From DATFDN01 sp963767645 (GTDB taxonomy: Bacteria; Pseudomonadota; Alphaproteobacteria; Acetobacterales; Acetobacteraceae): a stretch of DNA of 64,000 nt. The number at the start of each line of letters is the position of its first letter. Position 1 is the first letter of the stretch. The stretch covers positions 1 through 64,000 of the forward strand of contig CAVYEW010000008.1 of NCBI GenBank assembly GCA_963767645.1, written 5' to 3'. Below, one piece after another: positions 45,571 to 55,045 of the stretch. The notes below the pieces were generated by a model. The model had not been told where the DNA came from and made no database searches. It saw nothing but the letters and a program-made list of their open reading frames with translations. The translations under genes were made by a program, and so were the position numbers.

Positions 45571-47134
45571 TCAAGCCGGGCGATTTCGCCAAGCGATGGC
45601 AGCGCCGCCCATCGCGACCAGCCCGGCGGCGGCGAGTGCGAAGACCGATCCCGGCGCGAAGAGGCGTGTCGCGTGAACGAAAGTCCGGGCCATGCTCTCC
45701 GGCCGGGTCGGGTCCAGCAGATGCGATCGGGCCAGTTCGCGTTCGGTGTCCGACAGGGCACGCGCCTCGAACGCCACCAGCGTCTTTCCCCGTGATCCCG
45801 CCAGCCGGTCGAGCGTCCGCACCAGCGATCCGTCCTCCTGCCGCAACATGCCGCGCAACGCATCCCGTTTCATGCCGAGATGCTCGGAGACCAGGCTGTC
45901 GCGCACAGCAAGGATCGCGCGGCGCAGCTTCGGCGCCTCCGGATCGTTCGCGCGGGCCTCCACGGCCAGGTCGCACTCCGTGTCGATGCCGAGCGAGCGG
46001 TTGTTGATGTTGGACGAGCCGACTCGCAGCAGCGTGTCGTCCACGACGAGCACCTTGGCATGGACGTAGATGTCGGTCCCGCCCTCGGTGAGGGGGGTGT
46101 AGAAGCGGAGCCGGTTGCGCGCGTCCGCCCGGCGCAGATCCTCCAGCAGGAGGGTGCGCGCCGCACTCATGGCTTCTTCCTCCAGCCATCCCTCTGCGCG
46201 CTTGGGATTGACGATGACCACCTCCGGGCCGTCCGGCTCGGCTAGGCGGCGCCGCAACGCTTCGCTGATCCGGCGCGCGGCGAAATACTGGCTTTCCAGG
46301 TAGATCGTGCGCCGTGCCGCGGCGATCGCCGCGAGATAGAGCGCCTCGATCTCACGGATCTCGGGCATTCCCTCATAGACGGGCTCGGTTCGGGCGATGG
46401 CGACCTCGACATCGCGGAACTCAGGACGAAGGCCCTCCGGCCAGCAGTTGCGGTCGGGAGGTGGGGCTTCCGGTCGCCAGCCGGTCGCCGCGTGCCAGCG
46501 ATCCCGCGCGAGTTCGCCGAGCGCCCGCGCCGCCGCCCCGTCCACGGCCGTGGTCACGTCGTGCCAGGGACCGTACGGCGTGCCGTTGGGATGCAGGCGT
46601 CGTGGCGCTTCATCGCGGTGCTCCGGCGTGTCCCATCGGTTCGAGGTGACGTCGATGCCGCCGCAGAATGCGAGGCAGTCGTCGATCGCCACGATTTTCT
46701 GATGATGGGTGGACTCCGCCGGATGCGCCGAGTTCGAGCTTGAAGCGCAGGCGCCGATGCAGCAGGGCGGCGAGGACGAAAGCCGGCGTCGTTCCGCGTA
46801 TCGGCATCTTGAGGAACGCCAAGTCCCAGCGCAGCAGATAGACGCGCAACTGCCGATTGTGCCTGACGGCATGGGTCAGCAGCCGTCCGAGGCGGTTTGG
46901 CAACGCAGGGTCCGGATGGTCGCGGTCCAGCTCCACGCGAGTGTCGAAATCCCAGCCGATGAGCATGATCGAGTGGCGGGCGTTCAGGATTGCGGCCTTC
47001 AGGTGCGTGAAATACGCGGCCGCATCGACGATCACGGCCATGCGCTCGGCATGCGCCAGCTTCCAGCAGGTGTCTCCCGGTCGGAGGACATGATCCTGCT
47101 CGCCCATCCCGGCGCGAGCTGCCTCCATCTTCAT
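45571..47134 (-). pseudogene. Phospholipase D family protein, apparent frameshift
   Basis: A cardiolipin-synthase/phospholipase-D-like enzyme. The 5' frame (ATG 47134) gives LKAAILNARHSIMLIGWDFD and LRVYLLRWDLAFLKMP. At 46733-46734 one extra base in a TT pair breaks the frame; without it RFKLDSAHP joins AESTHHQKIVAIDD, the first HKD motif. The second frame carries IYLESQYF, the second HKD motif HAKVLVVDDTLLRVGSSNIN, and a C-terminal membrane span (FALAAAGLVAMGGAAIAW). Repaired length is about 520 residues. Both catalytic motifs are intact on the far side of the break. Divergent from the UDG-like gene with a gap of about 106 bp. Confidence 0.85.
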
Positions 47135-47240
47135 GGCGACCTTCCAACGCTGCATGCCGAGCCGGACACCGGCGGAGTTCGCCAAACTAGGCGGTCGGAG
47201 CAGTTGCGCAAGGCCGCACCGGAGGGCAACACAGGCCGGC

Positions 47241-48014
47241 ATGGACACGGACGCTTTGGCCGCATTGAGGCTGCTCGTCGCCTGGGGCGCCGATGAGGCG
47301 TTGGAGAACGATCCGCTCGACCGGCTTGCGCCCGACGCGGCAGCGCAGCGCACGCCAGCACCCATTGCCGCGCCCGTGCCGCCACCGGAGCTTATGGCGG
47401 GCGGTCCACCCGCTGCGGAGCGTGCGCGGGCGGCGGCGGCAACGGCCAGCAGCCCGGCAGGGCTGCGCGCGGCGATCGAGGCATTCGAGGCAATCAGCCT
47501 GCGCGACACAGCAACCGGGCCGGTGCTGTTCGAGGGCGAACCCGACGCCGAGCTGCTGGTGATCGGGCCACCACCGAGCGCCGACGACGATAGGGTCGGG
47601 CGGCCGCTGACGGGGGCAACGGGCGCCTTTTTTGATGCCATGCTCGCCAGCATCGGGCTGACCCGCGAGCACCTGCTGCTGACCCCGCTGATCCCGTGGC
47701 GCCCGCCCGGCGACCGGCCGCCGAGCCCCACCGAACTAGCAGTCTGCCTGCCTTTCCTGCACCGGCTCATCGTCCTCTGCCGTCCGCGCATCGCTCTCCT
47801 GCTCGGCCCACTGACAACGCGCGCGATGCTCGGCGCCGGCCGCAGACCGCCGCGAGGTCGGTTCAGCGACGCTCGCATCCCTGGCCGCGAAGCCCCGCTC
47901 GCCTGTCTGCCGATGGCGAGCCCCGCCCGGTTGCGCACCGATGCTGACCTGCGCCGCGGAGCATGGGCCGAGTTACGCCTGGTGCGACGCAATATATCCG
48001 GCGGCATCACGTAG
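47241..48014 (+). CDS. Degenerate family 4 uracil-DNA glycosylase-like protein
   Basis: A 257-residue protein that aligns by eye with family 4 uracil-DNA glycosylases: GPPPSADDDRVGRPLTGATG stands where GEAPGxxEDxxGxPFVGxAG is normal, LIPWRPPGDRPPSPTE matches the WRPPGNRxPxxxE motif, and PFLHRLIVLCRPRIALLLG matches the next helix. Key residues are missing: the Cys of CxL is Ser in AISLRDTATG, and the catalytic HP is replaced in MASPARLRT. A residual [4Fe-4S] cluster is therefore doubtful. The first 80 residues are a Pro/Ala-rich extension. It may bind DNA without glycosylase activity. Confidence 0.75.
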   Translation: MDTDALAALRLLVAWGADEALENDPLDRLAPDAAAQRTPAPIAAPVPPPELMAGGPPAAERARAAAATASSPAGLRAAIEAFEAISLRDTATGPVLFEGEPDAELLVIGPPPSADDDRVGRPLTGATGAFFDAMLASIGLTREHLLLTPLIPWRPPGDRPPSPTELAVCLPFLHRLIVLCRPRIALLLGPLTTRAMLGAGRRPPRGRFSDARIPGREAPLACLPMASPARLRTDADLRRGAWAELRLVRRNISGGIT

Positions 48015-48130
48015 ACGTGAGCCAACATCGCCTCGTAACGCGCTGATTCACAGAAGTCAGTGCGAAGTCATGACGTATTTCGCTCAGCGCCTGGATTGCC
48101 GGCCCTGACAACGTTGTCTAGGCGAAGGTC

Positions 48131-49441
48131 ATGCCAAGGCCGGATCAGACGCCCCGTTACCGTATGCGCGGTGCAACGATTTGGGCGGGACTTGCAGGTG
48201 TCTTGTCTCTGGCCATTGCAGCCAGCGCGGATCGGCCTGCCCTGGCCGCACCGAATGGCGCTGGTCCGAGCGGGTCCGATCCGAGCCTGTCGCGGCTGGC
48301 CGGTGCGGCCGGGGTGACAAGGCCGGGGAATGCGATCCGCTCACCGGACGCCAGTCTGGCGCGCGCGGTGCAGGAGAGGGCAGGGGCCGGCGACTATGTT
48401 TCCGCGCTGCGGATGGTCGATCAGGCGGAAGGGTTGAGCGCCTCAACCGCCGCCCTGCTCCGCGCCGAGATCGCTCAGACGCTGTTTGCCCGTAACTGGG
48501 ATGGGGCGGCGCTGCAGGTCGCGGCGGATGCGTGGACCGGAACCCCCGAAGGCGCATGCGTCGGATTTGCCGGGCTGGTCGCCGGGTTCGCCGCTTGGCG
48601 GCTCGGCAGACCGGCACTTGCCCGGCATTGGTTCGAGCTGGCCGCCCATGCGTCGGTAGCTTCTCCCGGCGTGCGCGCCGCCGGGGCGTTCTGGGCCGCC
48701 CGGGCGGCCCTGCGCCTGCACGACGGTCCTGGATACCTTGCCTGGCTGCGCCAGGCCGCGGTCGAGCAGCGCACGTTCCACGGATTGATTGCCCGCCGCA
48801 TCCTGGGTTGGAGCATCGGGCTGCCGCGAGTCTCAATGCCCCTGCTGCGGCCAGCGGGCGGGTTCGTGATCGAGCCCGCACTGGTCTATGGACTGGCCCG
48901 CACCGAGTCGAACTTCGACGCCGCCGCCGTCTCTCCGGCCGGGGCGCGCGGGCTCATGCAGATCATGCCAGTCACCGCGCGTATGATCAGCGGCAACGCC
49001 AGGCTCGACGCGGCGGCGCTGCACGATCCCGGCCTCAATCTCGGGTTGGGCCAGCGCGTGCTGTTGTCGCTGGCGGCGCGGCCAGGCGTTGGCGGCGATC
49101 TGCTCCGTCTGCTGGCGGGCTACAACGCCGGAGGAGCCGGCGCGGAGAGCTGGGCCGGACAGGTGCGCGACGGCGGCGACCCGCTGCTGTTCATCGAGGC
49201 CATTCCGCTGCCGGAGACGCGCAACTTCGTGCAGCGCGCGCTCACCCACAGCTGGATCTACGCCGCGCAGCTGGGCCTGCCCGCGCCCGGCCTGGACGAT
49301 CTGGCGGCAGGAAAGCGGCCGCGGCTGGCCGTTGCCAGCACCAGAAACTTCGCCATCCCGCTTCGTGCGGCGAACTGGAACGTTCTGTTCAGCGCCCCAC
49401 ATCCTGCACGCGGACAACAGTTGGCACGGAGCGGGCCATGA
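48131..49441 (+). CDS. Periplasmic lytic transglycosylase (SLT domain)
   Basis: A 436-residue peptidoglycan lytic transglycosylase. Signal segment GATIWAGLAGVLSLAIAASA at residues 15-34, then a helical region of about 200 residues similar to the ring of Slt70-type enzymes, then the SLT domain: LARTESNFDAAAVSPAGARG with the catalytic Glu, LMQIMPVTARMI, and LLAGYNAGGAGAESW. Stop overlaps the next start as ATGA. Confidence 0.9.
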   Translation: MPRPDQTPRYRMRGATIWAGLAGVLSLAIAASADRPALAAPNGAGPSGSDPSLSRLAGAAGVTRPGNAIRSPDASLARAVQERAGAGDYVSALRMVDQAEGLSASTAALLRAEIAQTLFARNWDGAALQVAADAWTGTPEGACVGFAGLVAGFAAWRLGRPALARHWFELAAHASVASPGVRAAGAFWAARAALRLHDGPGYLAWLRQAAVEQRTFHGLIARRILGWSIGLPRVSMPLLRPAGGFVIEPALVYGLARTESNFDAAAVSPAGARGLMQIMPVTARMISGNARLDAAALHDPGLNLGLGQRVLLSLAARPGVGGDLLRLLAGYNAGGAGAESWAGQVRDGGDPLLFIEAIPLPETRNFVQRALTHSWIYAAQLGLPAPGLDDLAAGKRPRLAVASTRNFAIPLRAANWNVLFSAPHPARGQQLARSGP

Positions 49442-49842
49442 GGGGACACAAGTCGCACGGATGCTTGTGGCGGCGCACGTTACCGGCGCTGGGCGCGCTC
49501 GCGCTCGCCGGGGCGGCTTGGGCTCCGCCGGCGCAGGCGCGGGTCGGCGTGTTCTTCGGCTTTGCCCCGCCGATCTGGGCGCCGCCGGCCTATTACTACC
49601 CGCCGCCGCTTTATTATCCGCCCCCGCCCGTCTACTACGCGCCGCCGCCACCCGTGTACTACACGCCCCCGCCGGTGACGTACACGCCGCCGGCATATCA
49701 GGGTCCAGGCGGTGCCCCTGCAACTTCGCGCTCCTGCTACGCTGGCGCCTATGTCTGCCCGCTGGAGGTGCGCATCGCGCCGGGCAGCACCTGCTGGTGC
49801 CCTGACAACCGGGGCGGCCGCACGTACGGCCGGGCCGGGTGA
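49438..49842 (+). CDS. Exported proline/tyrosine-rich repeat protein
   Basis: A 134-residue protein with a signal peptide (LPALGALALAGAAWAPPAQA) followed by about 45 residues made of YYPPPP/YYxPPPP repeats (for example PPPVYYAPPPPVYYTPPP), then a C-terminal part with four cysteines (SCYAGAYVCPLE, TCWCPDN). Such Pro/Tyr-rich proteins are common small envelope proteins in Acetobacteraceae-type genomes; function unknown. Coupled to the transglycosylase gene (ATGA) and to the next gene (GTGA), so one operon. Confidence 0.65.
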   Translation: MRGHKSHGCLWRRTLPALGALALAGAAWAPPAQARVGVFFGFAPPIWAPPAYYYPPPLYYPPPPVYYAPPPPVYYTPPPVTYTPPAYQGPGGAPATSRSCYAGAYVCPLEVRIAPGSTCWCPDNRGGRTYGRAG

Positions 49843-51659
49843 GCATGCCTCTCGATCCCGCCGGCGCGGCGCCCCGCATCGAGGACTATGCGATGATCGG
49901 CGATTGCACCACTGCCGCGCTGGTCAGCCGGCAGGGCTCGATCGATTGGCTGTGCTGGCCGCGCTTCGACAGCGCCGCCTGCTTCGCGGCCTTGCTTGAT
50001 ACGCCGCGTTCCGGGCGCTGGCGCATCAGTCCGGCCGATCAGGGCGCCCGCATCACCCGCCGCTACCGCCCCGGAACGCTGGTCCTGGAGACAGATTTCG
50101 AGACCGACGAGGGCGCGGTCAGGTTGATCGACTTCATGCCGATGGGGGCCAGCAATTCCTCGATCGTGCGCGTAGTGCGGGGCCTGCGCGGACACGTTCA
50201 CCTGTGCTTCGAGCTGGCGCTGCGCTTCGAGTACGGCGAGATCGTGCCCTGGGTGACGCGGCTGCGCACTGGATTCGGCGTCCGCGCCATAGCCGGGCCG
50301 TCGCTCGCCGTGTTACACAGCACGGTGCCGCTGGAGGGGCGCGATCTCACGACCGTGGCGGAGTTCTCCGTCGACGCTGGGAATGAGGAGTTCTTCATTC
50401 TCGCCTATGGCCCGTCGCACCTGCCGGCCCCGGCGGTTCCCGATCCGGAGGAAGCGCTCAACGCCACCGAGGCATTCTGGACCGACTGGTGCCAGCGCGG
50501 CACCTATCGGGGAGAGTGGCGCGCGCCGGTGCAGCGCTCGCTGCTGACCCTGAAGGCGCTGACCTATGCGCCCACGGGGGGCATTGTTGCCGCGCCCACC
50601 ACCTCGCTGCCCGAGGAACTCGGCGGTTCGCGCAACTGGGATTACCGCTTCTGCTGGCTGCGCGACGCAACCTTCACCCTGTTGGCGCTGCTGCACGCGG
50701 GCTATCGTGACGAGGCGCGTGCCTGGAGTGAGTGGCTGCGTCGCAGCATCGCGGGCAGCCCGGAGCAGATTCAGACGCTGTACGGGCTTGCCGGGGAGCG
50801 CCGGCTGCTGGAGTGGGAGCTGCCGATTCTCGCGGGCTATCAAGGCGCCAAGCCGGTACGCATCGGCAACGCCGCCCAAGCGCAGCTACAGATCGACGTG
50901 TTCGGCGAAGTGGTGGATGCGCTCTATCAGAGCGCATCCAGCGGTTTGGCCCCGGTGCATGAGATCTGGGACCTGCAGCGCCAGATCGTCGAGCACCTGA
51001 CGACGCTTTGGCAGCAGCCCGACGAGAGCATCTGGGAAGTGCGCGGCGGGCCGCAGCACTTCACCTTTTCCAAGGTGATGGCTTGGGTCGCGCTCGACCG
51101 GATGGTGAAGGCGGCCGAGATGCGCGGCGGCGTGGAGCGGATGGACGCCTGGAGCAAGCTGCGCGACGAGATCCATGCGACGGTCTGCCGACAAGGCTTT
51201 GACGCTGAGAAACAGAGCTTCGTCCAGAGCTTCGGCTCCACGGCGCTTGATGCGAGCGTGCTGATGATCCCGCTGGTCGGTTTCCTGCCCGCAACCGACG
51301 CGCGGATGCGCGGCACCGTCTCCGCCATCGAGCGCGAGCTGATGCACCAGGGCCTGGTGCGCCGCTATCTCCCCGAGCAGGGAGCTGATGGTCTGCCGGG
51401 AAGCGAGGGCGTGTTCCTGGCGTGCAGCTTCTGGCTGGCCGATAACATGGCGCTGCAAGGTCGTCACGACGATGCCAAGGCGCTGTTCCAGCGGCTGCTG
51501 GCGCTGAGCAACGATGTCGGTCTGCTGGCGGAGGAGTACGATCCGGCCACGCAGCGCTTGGTGGGGAACTTCCCGCAGGCGTTCTCGCATCTGGCGCTGA
51601 TCAACACGGCGTTGAACCTCACCGATAACGGCCCGGCGCACCAGCGGGGCAGCGAGTAG
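49839..51659 (+). CDS. Glycoside hydrolase family 15 protein (glucoamylase/trehalase-like)
   Basis: A 606-residue GH15-type enzyme. The N-terminal super-beta-sandwich starts IEDYAMIGDCTTAALVSRQG and SIDWLCWPRFDSAACFAALL, typical of bacterial GH15 proteins; the (alpha/alpha)6 barrel follows with NWDYRFCWLRDATFTLLALL, and the C-terminal part has EEYDPATQRLVGNFPQAFSH with a catalytic Glu. Likely substrate trehalose or an alpha-glucan. GTG at 49839 overlaps the upstream stop; an ATG two codons in (49845) is the alternative start. Confidence 0.9.
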   Translation: MSMPLDPAGAAPRIEDYAMIGDCTTAALVSRQGSIDWLCWPRFDSAACFAALLDTPRSGRWRISPADQGARITRRYRPGTLVLETDFETDEGAVRLIDFMPMGASNSSIVRVVRGLRGHVHLCFELALRFEYGEIVPWVTRLRTGFGVRAIAGPSLAVLHSTVPLEGRDLTTVAEFSVDAGNEEFFILAYGPSHLPAPAVPDPEEALNATEAFWTDWCQRGTYRGEWRAPVQRSLLTLKALTYAPTGGIVAAPTTSLPEELGGSRNWDYRFCWLRDATFTLLALLHAGYRDEARAWSEWLRRSIAGSPEQIQTLYGLAGERRLLEWELPILAGYQGAKPVRIGNAAQAQLQIDVFGEVVDALYQSASSGLAPVHEIWDLQRQIVEHLTTLWQQPDESIWEVRGGPQHFTFSKVMAWVALDRMVKAAEMRGGVERMDAWSKLRDEIHATVCRQGFDAEKQSFVQSFGSTALDASVLMIPLVGFLPATDARMRGTVSAIERELMHQGLVRRYLPEQGADGLPGSEGVFLACSFWLADNMALQGRHDDAKALFQRLLALSNDVGLLAEEYDPATQRLVGNFPQAFSHLALINTALNLTDNGPAHQRGSE

Positions 51660-51667
51660 GCTCCTCT

Positions 51668-51700
51668 TCCCCCTTCCCTGCCGGAAAGGCGGAAGGGGGA
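51668..51700. terminator. Hairpin downstream of the GH15 gene
   Basis: Perfect 10-bp arms TCCCCCTTCC (51668-51677) and GGAAGGGGGA (51691-51700) around a 13-base loop. It sits just after the GH15 stop. No U-run follows, so it could be a factor-assisted terminator, an mRNA-stabilising hairpin or a REP-type repeat. Confidence 0.5.
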
Positions 51701-51761
51701 CGGAAGCGCTTGTCAGCCTGGGGTGGCCGGCTCCTTGTCCGGGGAAATAAGGAGAGCGTAC

Positions 51762-52439
51762 ATGGACGACCGCGACACCGCGCCGGGCACACGCATCGAC
51801 ATCGTCTCCGACGCGATCTGCCCCTGGTGCTACATCGGCAAGCGCCAGCTGGAGCGGGCGCTGGACGGGCTGCAGGCGGAGGGGCTGCGCTTCACCACCG
51901 TCTGGAACCCGTTTCAGCTCAATCCCGACATGCCGAAGGAGGGCGCCGACCGTGCTTCCTACCGCGCCGCCAAGTTTGGCAGCGCCGCGCGGGCGGCGGA
52001 GCTGGACGCGCAGGTTGCCCAGGCGGCGCGCGGCGTCGGGCTGGCGTTCCGGCCCGACCTCATGGCGCGGACCCCGAATACGCTGGATGCGCACCGGCTG
52101 ATCTGGTTCGCCGGCCGCCGGGGCGTCCAGGATCACGTGATGGAGGCGGTGTTCGCCGCGTATTTCACCCAGGGCCGCGACATCGGCGAGGCCGAGGTGC
52201 TGGCCGAGTGCGGCGCCGAGGCGGGGCTCGATCGTGCGGAGCTCCTGGAGTTCTTGGCGAGCGATCGGGCCGCAGCCGAACTCCTGGCCGCCGATCGCGC
52301 GGCGCGACAGGCCGGCGTCAACGGGGTGCCGTCATTCTTCCTGGACGGCTACGGCCTGTTGTCGGGCGCGGTCCCGGCCGGGCAAATGGCCGAGGCGCTG
52401 CGGCGCGGGCAAACGATCCTGCGCCAGCGGGCGGCGTAA
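51762..52439 (+). CDS. DsbA-family (FrnE-like) thiol oxidoreductase
   Basis: A 225-residue cytoplasmic DsbA-like protein of the FrnE/polyketide-synthesis type. DIVSDAICPWCYIGKRQLER carries the CPWC redox site; GVPSFFLDGYGLLSGAVPAG has the cis-Pro loop. No signal peptide. ATG at 51762 follows a strong AAGGAGAG ribosome-binding site; an upstream in-frame ATG at 51723 lacks one. Confidence 0.9.
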   Translation: MDDRDTAPGTRIDIVSDAICPWCYIGKRQLERALDGLQAEGLRFTTVWNPFQLNPDMPKEGADRASYRAAKFGSAARAAELDAQVAQAARGVGLAFRPDLMARTPNTLDAHRLIWFAGRRGVQDHVMEAVFAAYFTQGRDIGEAEVLAECGAEAGLDRAELLEFLASDRAAAELLAADRAARQAGVNGVPSFFLDGYGLLSGAVPAGQMAEALRRGQTILRQRAA

Positions 52440-52500
52440 CTGCGGCTTGCGCCGGCGCCGGGTTCAGTATAGTCGCGCGCCGAAATCAGGAGCGAGCGTC

Positions 52501-53793
52501 ATGGCCACACAGCATCCGGAGACCCTTGCGCTTCATGCCGGCTGGCGGCGGGACGAGGCGACCACGGCGGTCGCGGTGCCGATCTACCAGACGACGTCGT
52601 TCCAGTTTGACAGCGCCGAGCACGCGGCGAACCTGTTCGGGCTGAAGCAGCTCGGCAACATCTACACCCGCATCATGAACCCCACGAACGATGCGTTCGA
52701 GAAGCGTATCGCGGCGGTGGAGGGCGGGGTAGCGGCGCTGGCGCTCGCCTCCGGCCAGGCGGCCTCGGCAAGCTGCGTGCTGAACCTGGCGAGGGCGGGC
52801 GACAATATCGTTTCCTCGACCGACCTCTATGGCGGCACCTGGAACCTGTTCGCCAACACGCTGAGGGATCTCGGCATCGAGACCCGCTTCGTCGATCCCG
52901 CGGACCCGAACGCCTTCGCGCGCGCCACCGACGACCGGACCCGTGCCTACTACGCCGAGACCCTGCCCAACCCGAAGCTGATTCCGTTCCCGATTGCTGA
53001 GGTGGCGGCGATCGGCCGCAAGTTCGGCGTCCCGCTCATCATGGACAACACCGCCGCGCCCACGCTGGTCCGTCCGTTCGACCACGGCGCCGCCGTGGTG
53101 ATGTATTCCGCCACGAAATATATCGGTGGGCACGGTACCACCATCGGCGGCGTGGTGATCGACGGCGGCAATTTCGACTGGGCCGCGCACAAGGACCGCC
53201 AGCCGGCGCTGAACACGCCCGACCCGAGCTATCACGGCGCGGTGTGGGCCGAGGCGGCCAAGCCGCTCGGCCCGGTCGCCTACATTCTCAAGATGCGCGT
53301 CACCCTGCTGCGCGATCTGGGCGCGGCGATGAGCCCGTTCAGCGCCTGGATGTTCCTGCAGGGGATGGAGACGCTGCCGCTGCGGATGCGCGAGCATTCG
53401 CGCAACGCGCGCGCGGTTGCCGATTTCCTCGCCTCGCGCCGCGATGTCGAGCGGGTGATCTACCCCTCGCAGCACCAAGGCGAGGCGGCGGAGCGCTCGG
53501 CCAAGTACATGCCGCAGCTCCAGGGCGGGCTGGTCGGGTTCGAACTGGCGGGCGGCGCGGCGGCGGGCGCGCGCTTCATCGATGCCCTCAAGCTGTTTTA
53601 CCATGTCGCCAATATCGGCGACGCGCGGAGCTTGGCGATTCACCCGGCGAGCACCACGCACTCCCAGCTCTCCGACGAGGAGCAGTTCGCGTCCGGCGTG
53701 ACCCCTGGCTATGTCCGCCTGTCGATCGGCCTCGAGCACATCGACGACATCCTGGCCGATCTGACGCAGGCGCTGGACGCGGCACGCCGGTAA
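52501..53793 (+). CDS. metY: O-acetylhomoserine sulfhydrylase (MetY)
   Basis: A 430-residue PLP enzyme that makes homocysteine from O-acetylhomoserine and sulfide. ATG at 52501 with AGGAGCGAG upstream. Motifs: ALASGQAASASCVLNLARAG, LYGGTWNLFANTL, the PLP lysine in MYSATKYIGGHGTTIGG, and LAIHPASTTHSQLSDEEQ. The 61-bp leader is too short and lacks the pairing of a SAM riboswitch. This is the second MetY-type domain in the window; here it is free-standing. Confidence 0.92.
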   Translation: MATQHPETLALHAGWRRDEATTAVAVPIYQTTSFQFDSAEHAANLFGLKQLGNIYTRIMNPTNDAFEKRIAAVEGGVAALALASGQAASASCVLNLARAGDNIVSSTDLYGGTWNLFANTLRDLGIETRFVDPADPNAFARATDDRTRAYYAETLPNPKLIPFPIAEVAAIGRKFGVPLIMDNTAAPTLVRPFDHGAAVVMYSATKYIGGHGTTIGGVVIDGGNFDWAAHKDRQPALNTPDPSYHGAVWAEAAKPLGPVAYILKMRVTLLRDLGAAMSPFSAWMFLQGMETLPLRMREHSRNARAVADFLASRRDVERVIYPSQHQGEAAERSAKYMPQLQGGLVGFELAGGAAAGARFIDALKLFYHVANIGDARSLAIHPASTTHSQLSDEEQFASGVTPGYVRLSIGLEHIDDILADLTQALDAARR

Positions 53794-53867
53794 TTGTCAC
53801 GGCCCCGCGGTCCGGCTAGCGTCGAGGTGCGTGTAATGAGCCGCGCTAACACTGGGGAGACGCCAAA

Positions 53868-54161
53868 ATGCAGATGCGAGTCGTCTGGGGAAAAATCCTT
53901 CCCGGCCAGTGGGACGCATTCGAGGCCGCGTACAAGAAGGCGATGAGCTCCCGTGGCAGCGTCAAGGGCCTGAAAGGGCAATGGCTGGTCCGAGATCAGA
54001 ATGACCGCGATGCAGGTTATTCGATCACGCTCTGGGACAGCGACGAGGACATGCGCGCATACTGGGACAGCGGCAAGCGCCGCGAAATCACCGCTGGCAC
54101 GCAGCATTTCTTCGTGAACCAGTTCACGATCACCAACTGCGACGTTCGGGATTCGCTTTGA
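53868..54161 (+). CDS. Small ABM-like (dimeric alpha-beta barrel) protein
   Basis: A 97-residue protein beginning MQMRVVWGKILPGQWDAFEA. The pattern of a strand, a long helix (QWDAFEAAYKKAMSS), strands GLKGQWLVRDQND and GYSITLWDSDEDMRAYWDS is that of antibiotic-biosynthesis-monooxygenase-like proteins. No active-site residues can be named; enzyme or ligand-binding role unknown. ATG has a GGGGAGA site upstream. Confidence 0.65.
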   Translation: MQMRVVWGKILPGQWDAFEAAYKKAMSSRGSVKGLKGQWLVRDQNDRDAGYSITLWDSDEDMRAYWDSGKRREITAGTQHFFVNQFTITNCDVRDSL

Positions 54162-54216
54162 GCACTAGGCTTCCCGGACGGTTCGGACGAGCCTCCGGGA
54201 AGCCGCGCTGAACCGG

Positions 54217-55045
54217 TCAGGAGTTGACCTGTCGGCGTAGCACGACCTCATGCCCGTCCGGGTCGCACAGCAGCGCAGGGGATTGGTCCGGCGCCGCGTC
54301 TGCTTCCAGAACCAGGCGCGTCCTCGCTATGTCGTTGCTGGCCATCGGCGGCGCGGGCCGGCCTGCGGGATGCCGATAGCCGAGCAGTTCGAGATGCGGA
54401 CCCGGCGCACCGGGCAGTGCGAGCGCGGTTACGTCCACCACCGCGCCAGGCGCGTCATCCAGCCGTTCCTGCTCCACGCCTTGGTTGAGCGAGTGTGCCG
54501 TGACCGTGAACCCAAGCTGTCCGTAGAAACCGACGCTCGCCGTCGTGTCCGCGACGGCAATCGCGGTGTGGTCGATGCCGAGGCAAGGCCCGCTGTCATG
54601 CGGCCCTTGCCACGCCGGCGGCGCCTGGCCGGGCGGGAATTCGAGCAATTCGAGAGGATGGCCTTCCGGATCGCGGAACTTGAAGGCGCTCACGCCGCCG
54701 GAGCTCTCCGGCAGGCGCTGCGGCCCGTAGGTGGAGATCGCTGTCCACCCCGCCGCCGCGCCCAGTCGCGCATAGGCGGCGCGCATGTCCGAGACCACGA
54801 TGGCGAAGTGCTGGAACCAGAGGTCGAAGCTGGTGCTGCCGGGAGGATAGGGCTTGCCTGGTCGGCGCGAAGGCGACAAGTTCGATCGTCTCCCGCCCGA
54901 GCCGCAGCACGATGATGCGCGTTCCCGCCGCCCGCTCCTCCACGCCGACCCGAACGAAACCAAGCGCGTCGCGGTAGAAGGCTTCGGCGCTGTCGGCGTC
55001 GGCCGTCACGAGACTGATTCGCGCGAGCCGCCTCGCGCGGGTCAC
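54217..55045 (-). pseudogene. Two-domain VOC (glyoxalase/bleomycin resistance) protein, apparent frameshift
   Basis: A vicinal-oxygen-chelate protein with two beta-alpha-beta units. The start GTG 55045 overlaps the SMP30 stop as GTGA and reads RLARISLVTADADSAEAFYR, then IELVAFAPT. Near 54859 one extra base shifts the frame; without it the sequence is FAPTGKPYPPGSTSFDLWFQ, a family hallmark, and continues HFAIVVSDM. The second frame carries FRDPEGHPLELLEFPPG and GIDHTAIAVADTTASVGFYG. Repaired length about 275 residues. Last gene of the DoxX-cupin-SMP30-VOC run. Confidence 0.8.

Noticed and set aside
47135..48028. 5' extension of the PLD frame antisense to the UDG-like gene
   Set aside because: Ser/Arg-rich sequence without similarity; ATG at 47134 begins the credible protein.
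49600..49700. Short tandem repeats as a possible CRISPR or satellite
   Set aside because: They encode the YYPPPP repeats of an exported protein in frame; no spacer structure.
52440..52500. Possible SAM riboswitch before metY
   Set aside because: Only 61 bp long with no stem arrangement resembling SAM-I or SAM-II that I can draw.
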